NCBI GenBank assembly: GCA_000336895.1
Contig: AOLX01000014.1
Location: 423,255-487,254 of the forward strand
Length of the DNA: 64,000 bases
From: Haloarcula argentinensis DSM 12282
GTDB taxonomy: Archaea; Halobacteriota; Halobacteria; Halobacteriales; Haloarculaceae
Reading direction: 5' to 3'
Both the position numbers and the translations under genes were made by a program. The stretch's first letter is position 1. Each line of letters starts with the position of its first letter. Shown in pieces: positions 44,807-53,942 of this stretch. Under the pieces are notes generated by a model that saw nothing but the letters and a program-made list of their open reading frames with translations, ran no database searches and was not told the origin of the DNA.

Positions 44807-44931
44807 GCGCAGCGAAGCGCGCCTCGTTCAATTCGAACGGGGAGCGTAGCTGTCCGTGAGAGACCGGAATAATCCTTCTTCGGCGACGTACCAATTGATA
44901 CGCCGTCTCCGTTTTCAAAAACGCGCAGTCG

Positions 44932-45231
44932 CTACGCTTCGCCGCCTTCCAGCCGATCGATGACCTCGCTCATGTTGGCGGCGGCCTCGACGGACTCCTT
45001 GATCTGTTCGCGGCGGCGGACCTCGGCGGCGGAGGCGTCGTAGGCGCGAACGTACTCCGCACGGGAGTGTTCGTCGAAGGCGTGCTTGATAGCGAAGTAG
45101 CCGTCGGGGACGACGGCACCACAGACCTTGCACTCGATACGGTCGTGTTCGACCGACTGGTGGATGATAAGCTCCTCGACGCGGTCGAACTGTCTGTCGT
45201 CCCCTTCGATGTCGCACTCCCAGCGTGGCAT
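44932..45231 (-). CDS. C2H2-type zinc finger protein (DUF7565-like)
   Basis: 99 residues. CKVCGAVV followed by KHAFDEH gives a Cys2His2 finger (about residues 34-54). The C-terminal half is a helical, charged tail. A conserved haloarchaeal family, recalled as DUF7565. It may bind DNA or RNA, but no target is known. The start is divergent from the PHP-like gene. Confidence 0.78.
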   Translation of the reverse strand: MPRWECDIEGDDRQFDRVEELIIHQSVEHDRIECKVCGAVVPDGYFAIKHAFDEHSRAEYVRAYDASAAEVRRREQIKESVEAAANMSEVIDRLEGGEA

Positions 45232-45346
45232 TTGCTCAGTGGCAGGCGACGCGGGGTTAAAAACGTTGGCTGCTACCTGTCAGGAGTCTGTCCCTCAGAT
45301 TGCCAAAACGGAAACCCCTAATGGCAGTACGGAGTTAGCGTTCACC

Positions 45347-46108
45347 GTGCAACCCGAGGGGTACGCCGTTGATCTCCACGTGAAAGTGCTCGACGATGGG
45401 GTTGTCGAGCGCGCGAAGGCACGTGGCCTCGACGCGCTGGTGTATGCGCCGCACTTCACGCGACTACCGGAGATACGGCGGCAAGCAGCGGCGTTTTCCG
45501 ACGAAGAGCTGACTGTGTTTCCAGCCAGAGAGATATTTACTGGCACCTGGCAACAGCGCCGGCACGTGCTAGGCATCGGACTTGAAGAGCCGATCCCGGA
45601 TTTCATTACCTTCGACGGCGCGATGCGAGAACTGGATCGCCAGGATGCGGCTGTACTGGTTCCGCATCCCGGATTTCTCAATGTCAGTCTCGGACTGGAC
45701 GATATCGAAGCGTACGACGACAGTATCGACGCGCTGGAAGTGTACAACCCCAAGCAGTTGTCCCACCACCGGGACCGCGCGCAGTCGTTCACGTCGGAAA
45801 CCGGTCACGAGCCGTTCGTTTCGTCGTATGCCCACGTCCGTGGGACCGTCGGCGAGGCGTACGTGAACTTTACCGAAGCGTTCGACGACGTGGCGGCGCT
45901 CAGTACGGCGCTGAAAAACGACGTGGAGCGATCGCTGTTCCATCGCGACGGTCTCTCACACGACCTGCGGCGGGCGGTCGAGTGGGCGCACCTGGGGCTC
46001 GAAAACACGTGGGGCAAGTTCGACCGATTGATGTTACAGGGAACCGAGCCGACGCATCCTGACCACGTCGCGTACGACGGTCGATTCAACGACGTGAAAG
46101 TGTACTAA
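45347..46108 (+). CDS. PHP-like protein with an incomplete metal site
   Basis: 253 residues from a GTG at 45347, since an earlier ATG is closed by an immediate stop. The PHP opening is DLHVKVLDDG, where the family normally has H-x-H; here the second His is missing. YAPHF, LVPHPGF and SSYAHVRG are other candidate ligands. It may bind fewer metals or have lost catalysis. Similar sequences occur across haloarchaea. Its 3' end overlaps the convergent DUF457 gene by 4 bases. Confidence 0.75.
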   Translation: MQPEGYAVDLHVKVLDDGVVERAKARGLDALVYAPHFTRLPEIRRQAAAFSDEELTVFPAREIFTGTWQQRRHVLGIGLEEPIPDFITFDGAMRELDRQDAAVLVPHPGFLNVSLGLDDIEAYDDSIDALEVYNPKQLSHHRDRAQSFTSETGHEPFVSSYAHVRGTVGEAYVNFTEAFDDVAALSTALKNDVERSLFHRDGLSHDLRRAVEWAHLGLENTWGKFDRLMLQGTEPTHPDHVAYDGRFNDVKVY

Positions 46109-46611
46109 ACCAGAAACGCGCTGTTCTCGACGACGAAGGTTCTGACCGTTGGCGGCAGATACTGTGGGAGTACGTGGACAAGCAGGGCAACCGCGAGCAG
46201 TTCGAAGGCAGTAATCACGACGGTGACGGCTTCGGCGCGGTCGCTTGACGTTGTCACGCCTGTCGGCGAGCCGTACTCTGTGTCCGAGAACGGGTAGAAC
46301 AGGGCAATCCCCCGTCGGGAGCCGAAGTAGTCAAGCACGTAGTGCGTGAGGACGCCGAGCCACACCCACTGGAGATTGCCGCCGTGATACAGCGGATGGG
46401 CCAAGAATATGATGAGGACGGGAAGATTGTGCAGGGTCTTGCGGTGCTTGCCGAAGGCGGTGTCGACATCGGGGAACAGCGCACCCAGGACGATGGGAAG
46501 GAACACCTCCGCGATTGTCGCGAAGGTCGTCACGTCGCCCGAGGGGTCGAGAACGTACCCCAGTCCGATGCTCAGGAGGACCGCGTTCAGGACGTGCCCA
46601 CGTTTGTTCAT
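46105..46611 (-). CDS. Membrane metal-dependent hydrolase-like protein (DUF457)
   Basis: 168 residues. MNKRGHVLNAVLLSIGLGY, ALFPDVDTAFGKHRKTLHNL and THYVLDYFGSRRG are the conserved His and Asp motifs of DUF457/YdjM integral membrane proteins. Predicted to be a membrane hydrolase, but activity is not proved. A shorter relative lies at 21021-21503. Convergent overlap with the PHP-like gene. Confidence 0.85.
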   Translation of the reverse strand: MNKRGHVLNAVLLSIGLGYVLDPSGDVTTFATIAEVFLPIVLGALFPDVDTAFGKHRKTLHNLPVLIIFLAHPLYHGGNLQWVWLGVLTHYVLDYFGSRRGIALFYPFSDTEYGSPTGVTTSSDRAEAVTVVITAFELLAVALLVHVLPQYLPPTVRTFVVENSAFLV

Positions 46612-46647
46612 CTACCGGACCGTCTGTGTCCCGACTGAAAGAGCTTA

Positions 46648-47157
46648 CTACTCCTGTACTGCGGTTTCCAGGTCCCGAAGCGCCTGTGTCGCGATGGCCG
46701 CCTTGATCTCGCGACGGGTGCCGTCGAACTCGTAGCGGGAGACTGTCACGCCAGATTCGTTGGTCCCCCACGGAGCGGCCTCGGCGACGGCGATGTACAC
46801 CGTCCCGACGGGCGTCTCCGGCGAGCCGCCGCTCGGCCCGGCGACGCCAGTCGTGGCGACGCCCCAGTCGGTCCGGGCAGTGTCGCGAACGCCCTGGGCC
46901 ATTTCGATAGCAACCGGCTCTGAGACCGCGCCGTGAGCGTCCAGCGATTCCCGCGAGACAGCCAGTAGTTCCCGCTTGGCCTCGTAGGAGTAGGTGACCA
47001 GTGAGCGGTCGAAGTAATCGCTAGAGCCGGGTATGTCCGTTATTTTCGACCCGACAAGGCCACCGGTACAGGACTCCGCGGTGGCGACCGTGGCAGCAGC
47101 CTCTCGGAGACGCTTGCCGACGCGCTTCTCGACTGGGTCCGCAGCATCGTCTGCCAT
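46648..47157 (-). CDS. CinA C-terminal-like nicotinamide mononucleotide amidase
   Basis: 169 residues. It has the CinA/PncC domain, with ATAESCTGGLVGSKITDIPGSSDYF and GVAGPSGGSPETPVGTVYIAV. Such enzymes deamidate NMN to nicotinate mononucleotide in NAD recycling. It is a stand-alone domain, without the N-terminal MoaB-like part found in bacterial CinA. Confidence 0.9.
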   Translation of the reverse strand: MADDAADPVEKRVGKRLREAAATVATAESCTGGLVGSKITDIPGSSDYFDRSLVTYSYEAKRELLAVSRESLDAHGAVSEPVAIEMAQGVRDTARTDWGVATTGVAGPSGGSPETPVGTVYIAVAEAAPWGTNESGVTVSRYEFDGTRREIKAAIATQALRDLETAVQE

Positions 47158-47234
47158 TGGGCGTAGTTGTCGTGATGGGCGAATAAACGTTCAGGGCGGG
47201 CCGGGATATTTCAGTTCGGAGACAAAATACGTGT

Positions 47235-47378
47235 ATGAGCTATCAGACGACGCTTGGCTGGTCACTCGTCACGTCGGGCCTCGTGACGCTGTTCCTCTGG
47301 GTCTTGCCGGGTTCGGACCTCCTGTGGGGGGTCCTGCTGCTCGCCCTCGGCGGACTGACGCTGTACATCCGCCAGTAG
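47235..47378 (+). CDS. 47-residue two-helix membrane microprotein
   Basis: 47 residues. Two hydrophobic segments, about 8-24 and 28-43, are separated by a Pro-Gly-Ser-Asp turn. It ends LTLYIRQ. It lies 38 bases before the aminotransferase gene on the same strand. No function known; I include it because the reading frame has a good start context and hydrophobic design. Confidence 0.55.
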   Translation: MSYQTTLGWSLVTSGLVTLFLWVLPGSDLLWGVLLLALGGLTLYIRQ

Positions 47379-47416
47379 ACAGAAAAGCAGACGGGGCCGG
47401 CGGTCGGAGTGTGCAT

Positions 47417-48535
47417 ATGGACTACACGGAACCCCAGTTTTTCCGAGTCATGCAGTATTCGGCCCGGGCCGATCGGGACGTGGTGGACATGGTGTCGGGC
47501 AATCCCGACTGGGACCCACCCGAGGGGCTTCGGGACGGGCTCAGAGACTACGCCGAAGCCCCGGCCGATGACTACCAGTATCCGCCAAGCGTGGGCCTCA
47601 CGCCGCTTCGTAACGAAATCGCCGCTCGGCGCGGCGTGGACCGGAACCGCGTACTCATCACGAACGGCGCTGGCGAGGCGAACCACCTCGCGATGACCGG
47701 CGGGCTCCACCATTTCGACGGCAACGAAATCCTCCTGACGGACCCCGTCTACCCCTACTACGCCGGCCGGGCGAATTTCATCGGCGCGGACATCTCCTTC
47801 GTCCCGGTCGACGAGCACAACCGACTGGCCCCCGCGGACGTTCGAGCAGCTGCAAGCGAGGACACAGCCGTCATCGTCGTCAATTCGCCGAACAACCCTA
47901 CCGGCGCGGTGTACGACGCCGACGCGATGGACGAGTTCGCGGCCATCGCCGAGGAGTACGACGCGCTGTTGCTCAGTGACGAGGTGTACGACCACTTCGA
48001 CTACGCGGGTCGGTTCAGTTCAGCACTCAACGCTGACTCCGACCACGTCGTCGCTACCAACTCCTTTTCGAAGACGATGGCGATAACAGGGTTCAGAGTC
48101 GGCTATGCAATTTTCCCGCCGGAGGAAGGGCCTACTGGGACACTGCTTGAACGCGCTCGCACTCAGCACATGCTCACGAACGTCACCGGGAGCCGGCCGG
48201 CCCAGTACGCCGTCCTGCGGGCGCTGAAGACGACGAGTCCAGACTACTACGCCGCCTGCCGACGACGACTGGAAGATCGCGTCGACGACTTCTGTGCCGC
48301 ACTGGCTGCGGCCGGTGCCGAGTACAACCGCCCCGACGGCGGCTTCTACGTGATGGCGCGGTTCCCCGACTTCCCTGGGTCGTTCGAGAACGTGTACGAA
48401 CTCATCGACGAGGCCGGCGTCGCCGGGATGCCCGGCGAGGCCTTCGGCGAGTCCCGTAGCGATTGGATACGGTTCGCGCTGGTGACCGCTCGGGTCGACG
48501 AGGCAGCCCAACGGCTGGCGAACTATTTCGAGTGA
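47417..48535 (+). CDS. PLP-dependent aminotransferase, class I/II
   Basis: 372 residues from an ATG at 47417. The PLP lysine is in NSFSKTMAITGFRVGYAI, and NSPNNPTGAVYD and LLSDEVYDHF are the usual cofactor contacts. The substrate (aspartate, aromatic or other) is not decided by sequence. It lies between the microprotein and the methylaspartate operon, which reads the other way. Confidence 0.9.
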   Translation: MDYTEPQFFRVMQYSARADRDVVDMVSGNPDWDPPEGLRDGLRDYAEAPADDYQYPPSVGLTPLRNEIAARRGVDRNRVLITNGAGEANHLAMTGGLHHFDGNEILLTDPVYPYYAGRANFIGADISFVPVDEHNRLAPADVRAAASEDTAVIVVNSPNNPTGAVYDADAMDEFAAIAEEYDALLLSDEVYDHFDYAGRFSSALNADSDHVVATNSFSKTMAITGFRVGYAIFPPEEGPTGTLLERARTQHMLTNVTGSRPAQYAVLRALKTTSPDYYAACRRRLEDRVDDFCAALAAAGAEYNRPDGGFYVMARFPDFPGSFENVYELIDEAGVAGMPGEAFGESRSDWIRFALVTARVDEAAQRLANYFE

Positions 48536-48550
48536 AAAGCGGTCGCCGGC

Positions 48551-49591
48551 TTAGCCGAAGATCAGTTCCACGTCTCTCGCCCGTGCCAGCAAGTCGTCAT
48601 CGTAGTACGCCTCGGTCTGGGCAGGATGTGTCTCGTCGATGGCTCGGACAGTCTTGACGGTGTTGGCGAAGTTCTTGTAGGTCGCTTCGTCGACCATCTG
48701 GCCGTCAACGACGACCGCGCCGGTGCCCTCGCGTTTGGCCTCGTTGAACGACTCGATCTTGTGGAGGTCCCGCTCCATCTCTTCCACTGTCGGCATGTGG
48801 ATGCGATTCGCCTGTTCGGTCTGCTTGGGGTGCAGTGACCACGAGCCGTCAATGCCGATAGTCGCCTCGTACTCTACCTGATCGGCGTACCCCTCGGCGT
48901 TGTAGTAGGTGACGCCGGCGCGCTCGTGGAACAACTGGTCGAAGGGGCCGCCGATGGCGACGATATCGGCCGCGCTCGTCTCGTTCGACAGCGCTTCGAG
49001 CAGGCCGTCCCAGCGGGGCCGCTCGCCGTCGAGCGTGCGACCGCCGAGTTCCGCCGTGTAGTCCACCGGCCCGAACACGAGCCCGGAGAGCCGGGAGTCT
49101 GTTGCGTACTGGCAGATCTCACGAAGGTCCGAGCGGCCGGGGGCCGTCTCCAGAATGATCGCCATCTCCAGTGCTCCCTCGGTAAGTCCGGCGTCGCGCT
49201 CCGCGTCAGCGACGACCCCTGCGGCGTCGCGTACGTCGTCGAGGCGGCCGGTTTTCGGGAAGACGAAGCCATCGAGTTCCTCGCCGACCTCCTCGGCTAG
49301 GCGAGTCACCTGCTCGATGCCGCGCTCGCGGGCGTCGGCGTCGTCGTAGGCCCACTCGACACGGGGGAGGATGTCCCCGGCGAAGTCGTCGGCATGGTCC
49401 GGAATGTGCTCGACGATGTTGTCGACGGCCTCGTCTTTCATCGACGGCGCGGTGCCGTCCTCGATGTCGGGAACGAGCCAGTCGGGGGCCTGAAACCCCT
49501 CGCTGGTGAGTCCCGAGACGAGGAACTTCGCGCTGTTGTCGTTTGGTATCGCGGCCGGTGCGGTCTGGAATGAGCGACAGAGTCGTGTCAT
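48551..49591 (-). CDS. mcl: Beta-methylmalyl-CoA lyase (CitE/HpcH family)
   Basis: 346 residues. Family features are DWLVPDIEDGTAP (metal/CoA site), ELDGFVFPKTGRLDDV and IGIDGSWSLHPKQ. It cleaves beta-methylmalyl-CoA to glyoxylate and propionyl-CoA in the methylaspartate cycle. It is the last gene of glmS-glmE-mal-mch-mcl and overlaps mch by 4 bases. Without that context the family alone could not separate it from citrate-lyase-like enzymes. Confidence 0.9.
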   Translation of the reverse strand: MTRLCRSFQTAPAAIPNDNSAKFLVSGLTSEGFQAPDWLVPDIEDGTAPSMKDEAVDNIVEHIPDHADDFAGDILPRVEWAYDDADARERGIEQVTRLAEEVGEELDGFVFPKTGRLDDVRDAAGVVADAERDAGLTEGALEMAIILETAPGRSDLREICQYATDSRLSGLVFGPVDYTAELGGRTLDGERPRWDGLLEALSNETSAADIVAIGGPFDQLFHERAGVTYYNAEGYADQVEYEATIGIDGSWSLHPKQTEQANRIHMPTVEEMERDLHKIESFNEAKREGTGAVVVDGQMVDEATYKNFANTVKTVRAIDETHPAQTEAYYDDDLLARARDVELIFG

Positions 49592-50664
49592 GTATCTCGC
49601 TGAATGAGTGCGGTTCGCCGGCCCGAGTAGACCGGGGTCTGGTCCTGATTGAACGCGACGTGCTCGAACGTGACCGCGCCGGCCCGCTCCGGTCCGGCGT
49701 CGGGGTCGCAGTCGAGGACGCGAGTGAAGCCGTAGATAGTGTCCCCCAGCGTAACGAAGTCGTGGAACCGCTCGTCGGCGAACCGGTGTTCGCGGTAGGT
49801 CGCCTCGTCGGAGCGGGCATGTGCCAGCGCAATCGAGCGAGTCACGTCGCCGTACGCGACGATGTCGCCCGACGGCGAGTCGGCCATTTCGTCGCGGTTG
49901 TGGTGCTGGCGAGCGGTGTTGAGCGTCGCCAGCGGCAGGCCGGCGACGAGCTGGTCGTCCATCGTCCGTCCACGTTCGTGGCGGTAGGCGACGGCTGCGT
50001 GCTCCTCTTGGGCGGTGTCGAGCGCCCGCCGGAAGTCCTCGAAGTACTTGCCATCTGGAGAGACGAGGGTCTCGGGCAGCGCTGGACCGCCTTCGTCTTG
50101 CTCCCCGACAGCGCCGCCGTCGGTGGCTGCCGGCTCGCGTCGCGGAATCATATTCGTCCGCTGGTAGGATACCAGTGTCTCACCTGTCTCGCGGTCCCGG
50201 CCCTCGGTCTCCCAGGTGACGATGCCGTACTTCGGACGGGACGAGGACGTGCGGGTGTCGACGACGGTTGAGGTGACTGAAAGCGGCGTCCCGGCCGTCA
50301 CCGGCTGATGGAACGTCACGTCGTCGCGGCCGAGGAAGTAGCCACCCTTCTCCGAGAGGTCCTCGACGGTGATGCCCATCACACACGCCAGCAGATAATC
50401 CGGGTGGACCGGGCGCTCGTCGAAGCCGCGTTCGCGGGCGGTGTCGGCCCGCCAGTACGCCGGGTCGTGGTTGAGTGTCTGGCCCATCCACTGCTCGCTG
50501 CCGTGATGGGTGAGTCGGAGGCCGGGGTCGTGAGCGAGTTCGTCGCCATCCGCGAAGAACTCGAAGAAGTGCCCCTTCTCTCGGGTGGCAGCCCGGTCGA
50601 CCATCGAGTCGAACGCCTCGCTGTCCGAGAGGTCCAGCGCGTCGGGGTCGGTCCAGTCAGTCAT
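49588..50664 (-). CDS. mch: Mesaconyl-CoA hydratase
   Basis: 358 residues with two MaoC/hot-dog units. The first has FHQPVTAGTPLSVTSTVVD; the second has LATLNTARQHHNRDEMA and VTLGDTIYGFTRVLD. It hydrates mesaconyl-C1-CoA to beta-methylmalyl-CoA. ATG at 50664 is favoured because the upstream frame lies inside mal. It overlaps mal by 8 bases and mcl by 4. Assignment rests on the family plus the operon. Confidence 0.87.
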   Translation of the reverse strand: MTDWTDPDALDLSDSEAFDSMVDRAATREKGHFFEFFADGDELAHDPGLRLTHHGSEQWMGQTLNHDPAYWRADTARERGFDERPVHPDYLLACVMGITVEDLSEKGGYFLGRDDVTFHQPVTAGTPLSVTSTVVDTRTSSSRPKYGIVTWETEGRDRETGETLVSYQRTNMIPRREPAATDGGAVGEQDEGGPALPETLVSPDGKYFEDFRRALDTAQEEHAAVAYRHERGRTMDDQLVAGLPLATLNTARQHHNRDEMADSPSGDIVAYGDVTRSIALAHARSDEATYREHRFADERFHDFVTLGDTIYGFTRVLDCDPDAGPERAGAVTFEHVAFNQDQTPVYSGRRTALIQRDT

Positions 50665-51925
50665 CGGCCGGCACCTCCTGTGTGGCGTCCCGCCTGGCAA
50701 GCGCCCGCCGCATCTCGTTCGTGACGACCATGAACCCCTCGTCGAAACCCATGCCCGGTTTCGCGAGCACCTGCGCGGCGTCGGTCGCCAGCGCGACGTG
50801 GGCACAGGCCCGTGCGGAGGTCACGGTCTCGTTGCACGTCCCGCCGACGTAGGCACGGGTGTCCGTGCCGTCGCAGTACAGCACCGCTTCAGCCGAGCGC
50901 TGGATGCCCCCGAGGTCCGGCGTCTTTATTTGAACGAGGTCGGCGGCTTCCGCGTCGACGAACGCCTGCACGTCCTCGAAGGTGTTGCACCACTCGTCGG
51001 CGACGATGTCCACGTCGACGCCCGCATCGGCCAGTCCGTCGCGGAGTTCAGCCATCTCGGTTATTTGTGCCTGCCGGCCGCCAGCGTCCATCGGTCCCTC
51101 AACTTGAAGGGGGTACGGCGCGGCGGCCTCCCGCAGCGTCTCGAAGTAGTCGGTCACCTCGGTCCGGTCGTACGGCGGGCCGAACACCTTCCCGAGGATG
51201 CCGTACACGTCGATGTGGAAGCGCGGCGAGTACGGCTCCGGACCGAGAGCGGTCGCCCGGTCGGAGAGCCAGGCGAGGTAATCTCGCAGCCCCTCGCCGT
51301 CCTCGCCGACCTTCTCGACGCTGTTGAACAGGCCGTGGGGCAGGACCGGCACGCCCTTGATGAGCATCTTTTCGGCATTGATGCGGCGCTCGTCACCTGA
51401 CTGCCCGAATACCGGAATCGGCGAGGTCGCCGGCTCGGTGTCGTAGGTGTCGGCAAGCACGTCCGTCGGCGTCTCGCCCCGTGCTTGCGCGGCGGCGTTC
51501 AGCAGCGCCTGCGAGACGCCGTAGCGGACCGCGGTGTGGAGCTGGTCGCCGCCCGAGCGCTGGGCGCTCATCTCCTCCAGCATCGTCGCGTTGGCCCCGA
51601 ACTGGGTTGCGTCCTGCCCGCGGAGCGCGTCGGCGACGGGACCTTCGACGACCGGGCGGTACTTCTCAGCCCGGAACAGCGGGTCGCGGCCGCCGGCCCC
51701 GGAGTATTGGACCGCAGCGCAGTCGCCGGTCGCGATGGAGCCGTCGGCGAGTTCGATTTCGACGATGAGGGCTTCGCCGGCCTCGCGGATGCGGTCGAAC
51801 CCCTCGGTGACCGGCTGACCGTCGTAAGCGAACCCACTCTGTGTCGCCCCGTCCTTGATCGCCTGCTGGTCGTCGAAGAAGAACCCGGAGAGGCCGGGAA
51901 CCGTTCGAACGTCCTCAATCCGCAT
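50657..51925 (-). CDS. mal: Methylaspartate ammonia-lyase
   Basis: 422 residues, enolase superfamily. It removes ammonia from L-threo-3-methylaspartate to give mesaconate. The catalytic base region is DLVQIKTPDLGGIQ (Lys), and other conserved parts include GPMDAGGRQAQ and YVGGTCNETVTSA. Start at 51925 with MRIEDVRTVPG. Overlaps glmE by 11 bases and mch by 8. Confidence 0.93.
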   Translation of the reverse strand: MRIEDVRTVPGLSGFFFDDQQAIKDGATQSGFAYDGQPVTEGFDRIREAGEALIVEIELADGSIATGDCAAVQYSGAGGRDPLFRAEKYRPVVEGPVADALRGQDATQFGANATMLEEMSAQRSGGDQLHTAVRYGVSQALLNAAAQARGETPTDVLADTYDTEPATSPIPVFGQSGDERRINAEKMLIKGVPVLPHGLFNSVEKVGEDGEGLRDYLAWLSDRATALGPEPYSPRFHIDVYGILGKVFGPPYDRTEVTDYFETLREAAAPYPLQVEGPMDAGGRQAQITEMAELRDGLADAGVDVDIVADEWCNTFEDVQAFVDAEAADLVQIKTPDLGGIQRSAEAVLYCDGTDTRAYVGGTCNETVTSARACAHVALATDAAQVLAKPGMGFDEGFMVVTNEMRRALARRDATQEVPADD

Positions 51926-53378
51926 CGCTTGCACCCCCCGCAGGGCTGTTGTCGCCGGCCGGCCGCCCGATGAGCTTCCCGTCGCTGATGGCGTCCACGT
52001 CGTCGGCGACCATCCGGAACGACTGGTCGCGGCCCTCGGTCTCGGCCCGCTCGCCGAGCCGCGCGGCGTGAATCTCCTTGATGTCGTCCGGAAGCGCGAG
52101 GTCCGCGAACTCGAAGATGCGGACTCGGCCGTCGTCGTCTCTGGCCGGCAGCACCGCGCCCTTGGCGGCGTCGCTGGGTGCAAAGGGCACGTCCAGCGCA
52201 CCGCTGTCGAAGGCGTTGATAACGCCCTGTGCAACGTCGCCGTCACCGGCCTCGTAGATAGCGTCCATCAGCGCCCGTGTCTCCCGTTCGATGAGCGCCT
52301 GTTCCTCGTCGATACCCCCGAGGTCGATGTCCTGTTCGATCATCATATCGATAAGCTGTCTCGTCGTTCGCAGTCCGGCCGCGTTGGCCTCCTTCGTCGG
52401 CACGCCCTGGAACTCCTGGGCGGACTTCGTGATGACTTTGTCCGGCTGGGCGACGGCCGCCGTCGCGCCGCCGAGACTGATGACGCCGTTGGCCCGCGCC
52501 TCGTCGGGCGGGAACCCTCCCATCCACTCGTGGAAGACGGTCGTGACAGTCACCTCGTCGCGGAGGTATTCGTTGCCGAGCTTCCGCAACGCTCGCAGCG
52601 CCGCCACGTCCTGCACGAGGTTTCCGACCTGTCCGTAGCCCAGCGTGAGCGACCGGACACCCTGTGTCGCAGCAAGCTCGCCCTCCACGAGCATCACCGC
52701 GATGGCGATGCTCGGCGGGACGAGGGTGCCGGTCAGCGGGCCGAAGGGCTCGCGGTTGATGGTCACGCCGCGCTCGGTGTAGGCCCCGCAGAGCCGGTCG
52801 ACGAACTGCCAGTGTTCGATGGTCGTCGCGAGGTCGTGTCGCTTCGTGTACGGAATGTTGTAGGAAATCGGCCCGCCCTCGAAGCTCTGAAAGCCGCCGG
52901 CGAGCGTGACCATGGCCAGTAGCCGGGCGTCCGGCGTGCCGTGGCGAACCTCGACCGGGGCGTCTAGCGCCCGGATGAGCCGCCGGCAGTCCTCGACGCC
53001 GTGATTGACCGCTGGAAACCCGTTCAGTTCGTTTTCGTCGCTGCCGCGGGAGGCGGCCAGTCCCTCCTCCGCTTTCTCATACTCGTTGTCCCGCGTGTAC
53101 GAGTCGATGGTCGTCGGCAGGAGGTCCGCGCCGCCCTCGTCCTGCAGGTACCGCAGCAGGTCGATCTGTTCTTCGAGGCAGGGGACGCCCGCCCGCGGCT
53201 GGAGGAGCGGCTGGTCGGCGGACTCCAACACTTGGGCGAACTGCTTTGAGGCCGGCAGCGACTCGTGGAAGGCGATAGCCTCCTCGAAGTCGACTTCGCG
53301 GCCTGTGTGCCAGTTGTCTCTGAGGTCGTTTGCGATGCGCTGTAGCTGGTCGTCGCTGAGTCGCTCGTCAGTTGGCAT
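51915..53378 (-). CDS. glmE: Methylaspartate (glutamate) mutase, large subunit
   Basis: 487 residues from an ATG at 53378; a GTG at 53384 overlaps the glmS stop and is equally possible. It has the family features HGTPDARLLAMVTLAGGFQSF-like barrel sequence (broken here to a short form) and NIPYTKRHDLATTIEHWQFVD. It rearranges glutamate to 3-methylaspartate with cobalamin bound by the small subunit. The pair GlmE-GlmS is diagnostic of this mutase. Confidence 0.92.
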   Translation of the reverse strand: MPTDERLSDDQLQRIANDLRDNWHTGREVDFEEAIAFHESLPASKQFAQVLESADQPLLQPRAGVPCLEEQIDLLRYLQDEGGADLLPTTIDSYTRDNEYEKAEEGLAASRGSDENELNGFPAVNHGVEDCRRLIRALDAPVEVRHGTPDARLLAMVTLAGGFQSFEGGPISYNIPYTKRHDLATTIEHWQFVDRLCGAYTERGVTINREPFGPLTGTLVPPSIAIAVMLVEGELAATQGVRSLTLGYGQVGNLVQDVAALRALRKLGNEYLRDEVTVTTVFHEWMGGFPPDEARANGVISLGGATAAVAQPDKVITKSAQEFQGVPTKEANAAGLRTTRQLIDMMIEQDIDLGGIDEEQALIERETRALMDAIYEAGDGDVAQGVINAFDSGALDVPFAPSDAAKGAVLPARDDDGRVRIFEFADLALPDDIKEIHAARLGERAETEGRDQSFRMVADDVDAISDGKLIGRPAGDNSPAGGASDAD

Positions 53379-53380
53379 AG

Positions 53381-53821
53381 TCACCCGTCAACCCTGATCT
53401 GCTCCGCCTCTGTTGTCGTCAGTTGCAGGTCTTCGCGGAGCATCTCGATTGCCTCCTCCGGGTCCGTCTCCGCGTCGAAGACGCGGTCGAAACCCATCTG
53501 TTGGAAGGTCGCCTGCGTCTCCTCGAAGTCGGACTGTCCGACGGCGAGGTTCCCACCGACGTACGTGAGCACGTCGAGGCCGGCGTCGTCGAGCTCGTCG
53601 TGCAGCCCCTCGCAGTCCTGGCGGGCGTGCCCGTACAGCGAGGATACCAGTACTGCCTCGGCGTCATGAGATTTCGCGGCGGAGACGAACTCGTCCTGTG
53701 CGGTCTGGACACCGAGGTTGATGACCTCGAAGCCAGCGGCCGAGAGCGCCTGCTCTAGAATCGTGATGCCGACGACGTGCGCGTCGGAGCCAATCACGCC
53801 GAGGATAACGGTCCGGGGCAT
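53381..53821 (-). CDS. glmS: Methylaspartate (glutamate) mutase, cobalamin-binding small subunit
   Basis: 146 residues. The B12-binding motif DxHxxG is Asp13, His15 and Gly18 (GSDAHVVGIT), followed by LYGHARQD and TYVGGNLAVG loops. It supplies the cobalamin radical to glmE. ATG at 53821 is supported by a TATA-like TTTATC about 27 bases upstream. First gene of the five-gene operon. Confidence 0.93.
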   Translation of the reverse strand: MPRTVILGVIGSDAHVVGITILEQALSAAGFEVINLGVQTAQDEFVSAAKSHDAEAVLVSSLYGHARQDCEGLHDELDDAGLDVLTYVGGNLAVGQSDFEETQATFQQMGFDRVFDAETDPEEAIEMLREDLQLTTTEAEQIRVDG

Positions 53822-53843
53822 GTACTTCCCCGTCATCGGCGGG

Positions 53844-53854
53844 TAGTGATAAAC
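53844..53854 (-). promoter_or_regulatory. TATA element of the glmS operon
   Basis: On the minus strand GGTTTATCACT is centred about 27 bases before the glmS ATG at 53821. It faces the CoA-transferase promoter, and the two flank an AT-rich core. Confidence 0.6.
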
Positions 53855-53877
53855 CTAATGGTCTTTCATGATAATAT

Positions 53878-53891
53878 GGCCTTAAGGAATT
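53878..53891. other. Palindrome in the divergent glmS/CoA-transferase control region
   Basis: CCTTAAGG is a perfect 8-base palindrome midway between the two divergent TATA elements. It could be bound by a shared regulator, which is not identified. Confidence 0.3.
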
Positions 53892-53910
53892 TATAACGGA
53901 CGTTCAAGAA

Positions 53911-53920
53911 GGTTTATGCG
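53911..53920 (+). promoter_or_regulatory. TATA element of the CoA-transferase gene
   Basis: GGTTTATGC is centred about 27 bases before the ATG at 53943. Confidence 0.6.
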
Positions 53921-53942
53921 GCCGCCCCGTCGTGGTTTTCGC

